Assembly (NCBI GenBank): GCA_036245805.1
Contig: BTRK01000006.1
Span: forward strand, 4,629,613-4,693,612
Source of the DNA: Pristionchus mayeri
Taxonomy: Eukaryota > Nematoda > Chromadorea > Rhabditida > Neodiplogasteridae
DNA: 64,000 nucleotides
Direction: 5' to 3'
How positions within the stretch are numbered: position 1 is the stretch's first letter; each line of letters starts with the position of its first letter. Below, in pieces: positions 60,599 to 64,000 of this stretch. The notes beneath the pieces are model-generated. The model made no database searches. It was not told where the DNA came from and saw nothing but the letters and a program-made list of their open reading frames with translations. The position numbers and the translations under genes were made by a program.

Positions 60599-60838
60599 AA
60601 GCTTTCTCAACCCAAGACAGTGGTGGATACTGCAAATATAGGTTACTGCAGCTCGAGAAAAATAGCAAAAACAATACACGGATTGGGAATCGAACCCAAG
60701 AGAGACGAACCCAAGAGAGACGGTTCTTGTGCCTAGCGCCTTACCTGCTCGGCTATCCTGCTTGTGCTGGGGAGAGAGCGAAACCTGGACACCTTCTGGG
60801 AATCCCGCCTGCATAAAATCACTCGATTTCTTCGACAT
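60599..60838 (-). repeat. tRNA-Leu-like repeat, minus copy of an inverted pair
   Basis: The minus strand reads GGATAGCCGAGCAGGTAAGG then CGCTAGGCACAAGAACC then TTGGGTTCGATTCCCAATCC, close to a class II Leu/Ser tRNA A-box and B-box. A 17-bp segment (GAACCCAAGAGAGAC) is tandemly duplicated in the T-arm. The acceptor stem is weak, so this is a tRNA-derived repeat, not a gene. Flanks on both sides match the plus copy. Confidence 0.65.
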
Positions 60839-61172
60839 TGAATTTCACCTCGTAGTAGGTCTCAATTGCCGCACCGGCACAATGGTTCAAAACCTGCAGC
60901 CTGATCGCTTAAAACATACAGCAACATAGGCAATTCCTGAGCAGCGAATCACAACAGCTTCCTGTGATCGACCGTAACCCAATAACTCACTTCCTGCGTC
61001 CGTCCACATTGGATAGACAGGAAAAGTCGCCTTGTGATTAATCATTGACCAATTGTACAAATGCTCGCAAAAATGTAAAAGAGGCGGATTCAAGCCGCAT
61101 CAGTATCTCTAGTTCACCGGATGATTCACCGATCGGAAAATCGTTTTCCAATATTTTTCCAATAAGATGTCA

Positions 61173-61351
61173 GGCGTAGGTGGGCGGGGGTTGAAGCTGG
61201 AAATCGAAAACCGGGGGTGTTTAGGGTCAAAAAAAGGGGGGGGGGGTGATCGTAAATTATCTTTTTTGTGACAAAATTTTCCAAAAACCGGGGGTGCCCA
61301 ATCCGAGAGCCGGGGCTGTTTCACAGCTGGCTTCGATGGTACCCACCTATG
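61173..61351. mobile_element. 180-bp MITE with GGTGGGC ends, copy 2
   Basis: Reverse-orientation copy of the element at 38067: TA-GGTGGGCGGGGGTTGAAGC ... AACCGGGGGTGCCCAATCC ... GCTTCGATGGTACCCACC-TA. Confidence 0.8.
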
Positions 61352-61369
61352 ATGTCAGGACAAATACTG

Positions 61370-61960
61370 AAAACGAAATGCGCGTCCAACTCAAGCTCCC
61401 TGTGAAGCGGCAATCAAGCAGCTGTGTTGCGCAAGCGGGCGCTAGAACGTTCACTTCCCCTTTCCAATGCCCATACTGTCTTGGATAACAGTTGTATAAA
61501 AAATAGGAGGGTGAGACTTTTGAGAAAAAATATCAGAAATTCAACGCTGCCTCCGATAAATACCATTTATTCATTAAGCAATAAACGGTCAACAAATTCA
61601 TAGATACATATACACTTTTCATAAAGGCAGTGGATGAACTACTCTTGATTCGCGCCCGGCAATGTCCGGACCTGTTGAAGCGCCAAGCAGCCAGTGCAGC
61701 CATACCAGACCAAAAAGAGCTCCTGCTCACCGAGCTATCTCTAATCTTCTCGATCTCACTCCTCATTCGAAATTACATTGCGGTTTCTCCCCCTCTATAT
61801 AAATGACTGGTGTGCGCGCGAGGAGATAAAGCCAGTTGTCTACAGTAACCCACGCCTGAGGGTGTCAGCGGCGTGCAAAACAGCCACAACCGCGCAACCA
61901 TATCTGGCACGAAGGTCCCCAAAGTACATCCCGACTGCGATTTCCAGCGGCGTGCTCGAC
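61370..61960. repeat. Dispersed repeat family R, copy 3, with TATA-like sequence
   Basis: Has GTGAAGCGGCAATCAAGCAG, GTTGAAGCGCCAAGCAGCC, ATTACATTGCGGTTTCTCCC plus CTCTATATAAATG, then CAGTAACCCACGCCTGAGGG. The TATATAAA with pyrimidine-rich upstream sequence looks like a Pol II promoter and is conserved in copy 2. Confidence 0.65.
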
Positions 61961-62903
61961 AGCCGCAGCTGCAACAACGTCGAGGCAACCTCGCGCAAGT
62001 GCGAAACCTCATCTGACGAGTCGGCCCAAACTACTCAGCTCTGTCCTGCTCTCACGCTCTGTTCGAGCTGCGGCAGAGTCACTTCAAAATAAAATACCGC
62101 CACAGACCCGGTTCGCAAGCAGCGAATCTTAAAAGCGCTCGACGGCAACACCCCATCAATGTTGTACGTAGTATCTACCGTAATCCAGTTATTCAATTCC
62201 CACGTTCGTCCACATTGCAAAGTTGGGAAAGCGCAGGAGCTGTGTAGCACATCGGTATCTCTGAAGAAATGTGTATAGTGACACAAGTGAGAGAGGACCT
62301 ACCGTAATCTAGGATCCCTCTCTCGCCACGTTCCACCCACTTTCACTGTGTTAACTGTTGCTCGCGCGGCACCAGAGATAGTGGGAGCAATAAATAAGAA
62401 AAGTCGTGTCATACGGGGGGTGCCGCGCTTGCGCAGACGACGTCTGCAGCCACCGCAACTAAAGCCGCTCCGCGAAACTACTCAATCCTCACTAAGGCTG
62501 GGATTTTTGAAAAAAAAATCAAATATTTTTTAAATAAAAAAACATAATTTTAAGAATACCATTTTTTCGAGAAAATCATTTTGTTCGTCGAATTTCTAAG
62601 ATTAGCAAAAACAAAATGTAACGGAATTTTTGCATTCGAGTTTTTGAACAAATTTGTTGATTTTGAATTTTTTGAAATGGTCAAAAAATTCAAAATCAAC
62701 AAAAATCCCAGCCCTGACTCCCCATTAACAAGGAATGGCCGCGGGGATAGGATGGAGTTTCGGAATTAAACCCTAAGTGATCGAAGGATACCCAGATAGG
62801 CATCCGGAATCGACTCTTGAAAACTGCTGAGGAGCCTCAGGGCATGAGAAAATCGATAATTTATATTTCATCGAGCCTTCGTAAAGCCTTTCACACCTCC
62901 TAG
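61961..62903. other. Repeat-rich spacer, no gene recognised
   Basis: Continuation of repeat-like sequence with CTACCGTAATC motifs. At about 62500-62715 a low-complexity AT-rich stretch contains AAATTCAAAATCAAC and its inverted partner GTTGATTTTGAATTT. No exon chain. Confidence 0.4.
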
Positions 62904-62911
62904 CCACCAAT

Positions 62912-62984
62912 CGTCTGTGGTCTAGTGGTAACAGTGGGATCTTGAAATGAAGAGGTTGCGGGTTCGTTCCCCGCTGCCGTAACT
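62912..62984 (+). tRNA. tRNA-like sequence, probably pseudogene
   Basis: GTGGTCTAGTGGTAACAG is a good A-box/D-arm and GCGGGTTCGTTCCCCGC is a perfect five-pair T-arm with seven-base loop. The anticodon arm is irregular and the acceptor strands do not pair, so it is not called as a working tRNA. Confidence 0.4.
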
Positions 62985-63021
62985 ATTTTGCCTCTCTTCG
63001 AAAAACCTTTGTTTTATAACA

Positions 63022-64000
63022 GCACACAGCGTGTCAGAGAGATCGAGTTCCTTTGTTCGTCGCGGCGCTCCATTTCCAATTACTCGCGGAGTGAAGAAAT
63101 GAAAATTTTGAAAGACCATAACTTGCTCTAAATAGATAAAAAAAAATACAAACAAAATACCGATTGATGGGCATCACCTATATCAGCCTCCTAATGAAAT
63201 ATGAATAAGATCGACATGTTAGAATTTAAGTTATGTTAAATTTTTAATTTAGCTCATATCAGAATGGGTCCACAATATCTCATGCAACGCAGCAACAAAT
63301 AGAAAAATCGAAATTCTGTCTGGAGGAAGTCTTAAAAAAGGGTTGATCAAGAGATCTACGAAAGGGGATTAAAATGATCTTTTTCCACGACCGAAAAAAC
63401 GTTCTCTAAGTAGGCAAATCGATCAAAAATGGGAAATTATAAAGTGCTACTGTTTACATTTGAATATTGGCACCTAAATTGTCAGCGCATCGTGTAGAGC
63501 TAACAATTCTACGTCGATCTCGTTCTTTAGGTGATGGATTTAGTGAAATTTTAAGAGTGCAGCTGCGTTTTGAAAATGCCGCATTTTTGGAGGATGGAGG
63601 CATGTTTGAGTAACTTTGTTTTTTTCTTAACTAAGGCTTAAAATGGAAAACGGTTTTCATAGAGATATACAATCCGGTCATGGCTACAATCGCTCCAGAC
63701 AAATTTTCGAATTAGGTTGGGGCACATCATGATCCCAAACTTCCGATTTTAATTTCTCTAATACCGTCGAAAGGGGTCGCCCTCAAAGATGAAATAAGTT
63801 TCGCGAGCAATCTATATTACCTTGTGCGATTCGCTAAAAATTACGAATGAAACATATTCCATTCATTGTTGGAGACTACGATTCGCTCTCATTTTCCAAT
63901 TAGATCGACCGTGCAGGTCGCTAAAAATCAGAATTTAAAATAGGTTTCGTCTGAATTATATAGGAGGGTGGGAAAACAACGGAAAATCCTCAGCGCCGTG
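63022..64000. mobile_element. Left end of another CACAGCGTGTCA element, runs off the window
   Basis: CACACAGCGTGTCAGAGAGAT matches the family ends at 45637 and 56474. Internal GAAACATATTCC and GAAATGAAAA patterns resemble the 0.59-kb copy. The other end is not in the window and no coding frame is seen to 64000. Confidence 0.5.

Overview
This window comes from a nematode nuclear genome. The genes are cut into many small exons by introns as short as about 43 bp. Acceptors end in TTTCAG or TTTTAG and stops are followed by AATAAA. The recognisable host genes (DOP1/PAD-1, PRP16/MOG-1, secreted M13 peptidases, a secreted cysteine-rich protein) fit this. Frequent TACCGTA, TACGGTA and CTACAGTAACC strings in introns suggest a diplogastrid such as Pristionchus; that is an inference. 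Nothing here is bacterial, and most short open frames are noise.

Layout. 1-8963 is one edge of a satellite array with a 308-bp monomer, organised as 616-bp dimers and carrying a perfect TGACGTCA in every monomer. 8964-18211 has one convincing gene, a secreted cysteine-rich protein on the minus strand (14249-15724), among small hairpin elements and a TTAA-flanked foldback with a tRNA-like core. 18212-33181 holds three related M13 (neprilysin-family) genes: copy A on plus (18212-22189), copies B and C on minus (23393-25336 and 27920-33181). All three keep the catalytic motifs, but each is broken differently. Introns of A and C are loaded with MITEs, foldbacks and nested mariner-like elements.

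34541-39955 (plus) is a partial DOP1/PAD-1 gene lacking a conserved internal block and its 3' part. 41059-44956 (minus) is an intron-rich THAP plus DDE transposase-like gene with a 117-bp tandem array in an intron. 45637-47799 is an inverted-repeat element with a 1.2-kb mariner inside, whose 348-codon transposase frame is open. 47800-53540 is repeat territory: a 0.5-kb foldback, a dispersed repeat and an 883-bp mariner-type element. 53640-58150 (minus) is a decayed partial copy of the PRP16/MOG-1 DEAH helicase. 58.7-64 kb is again repeats, including an inverted pair of tRNA-Leu-like units and a GC-rich island.

Taken together, the window looks like a satellite-flanked accessory region collecting partial host-gene copies and nested transposons. 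The only loci that look possibly intact are the cysteine-rich gene and, less certainly, the THAP gene and the mariner frame. Exon edges were read by eye from splice signals and paralogue comparison; allow one or two bases of error.
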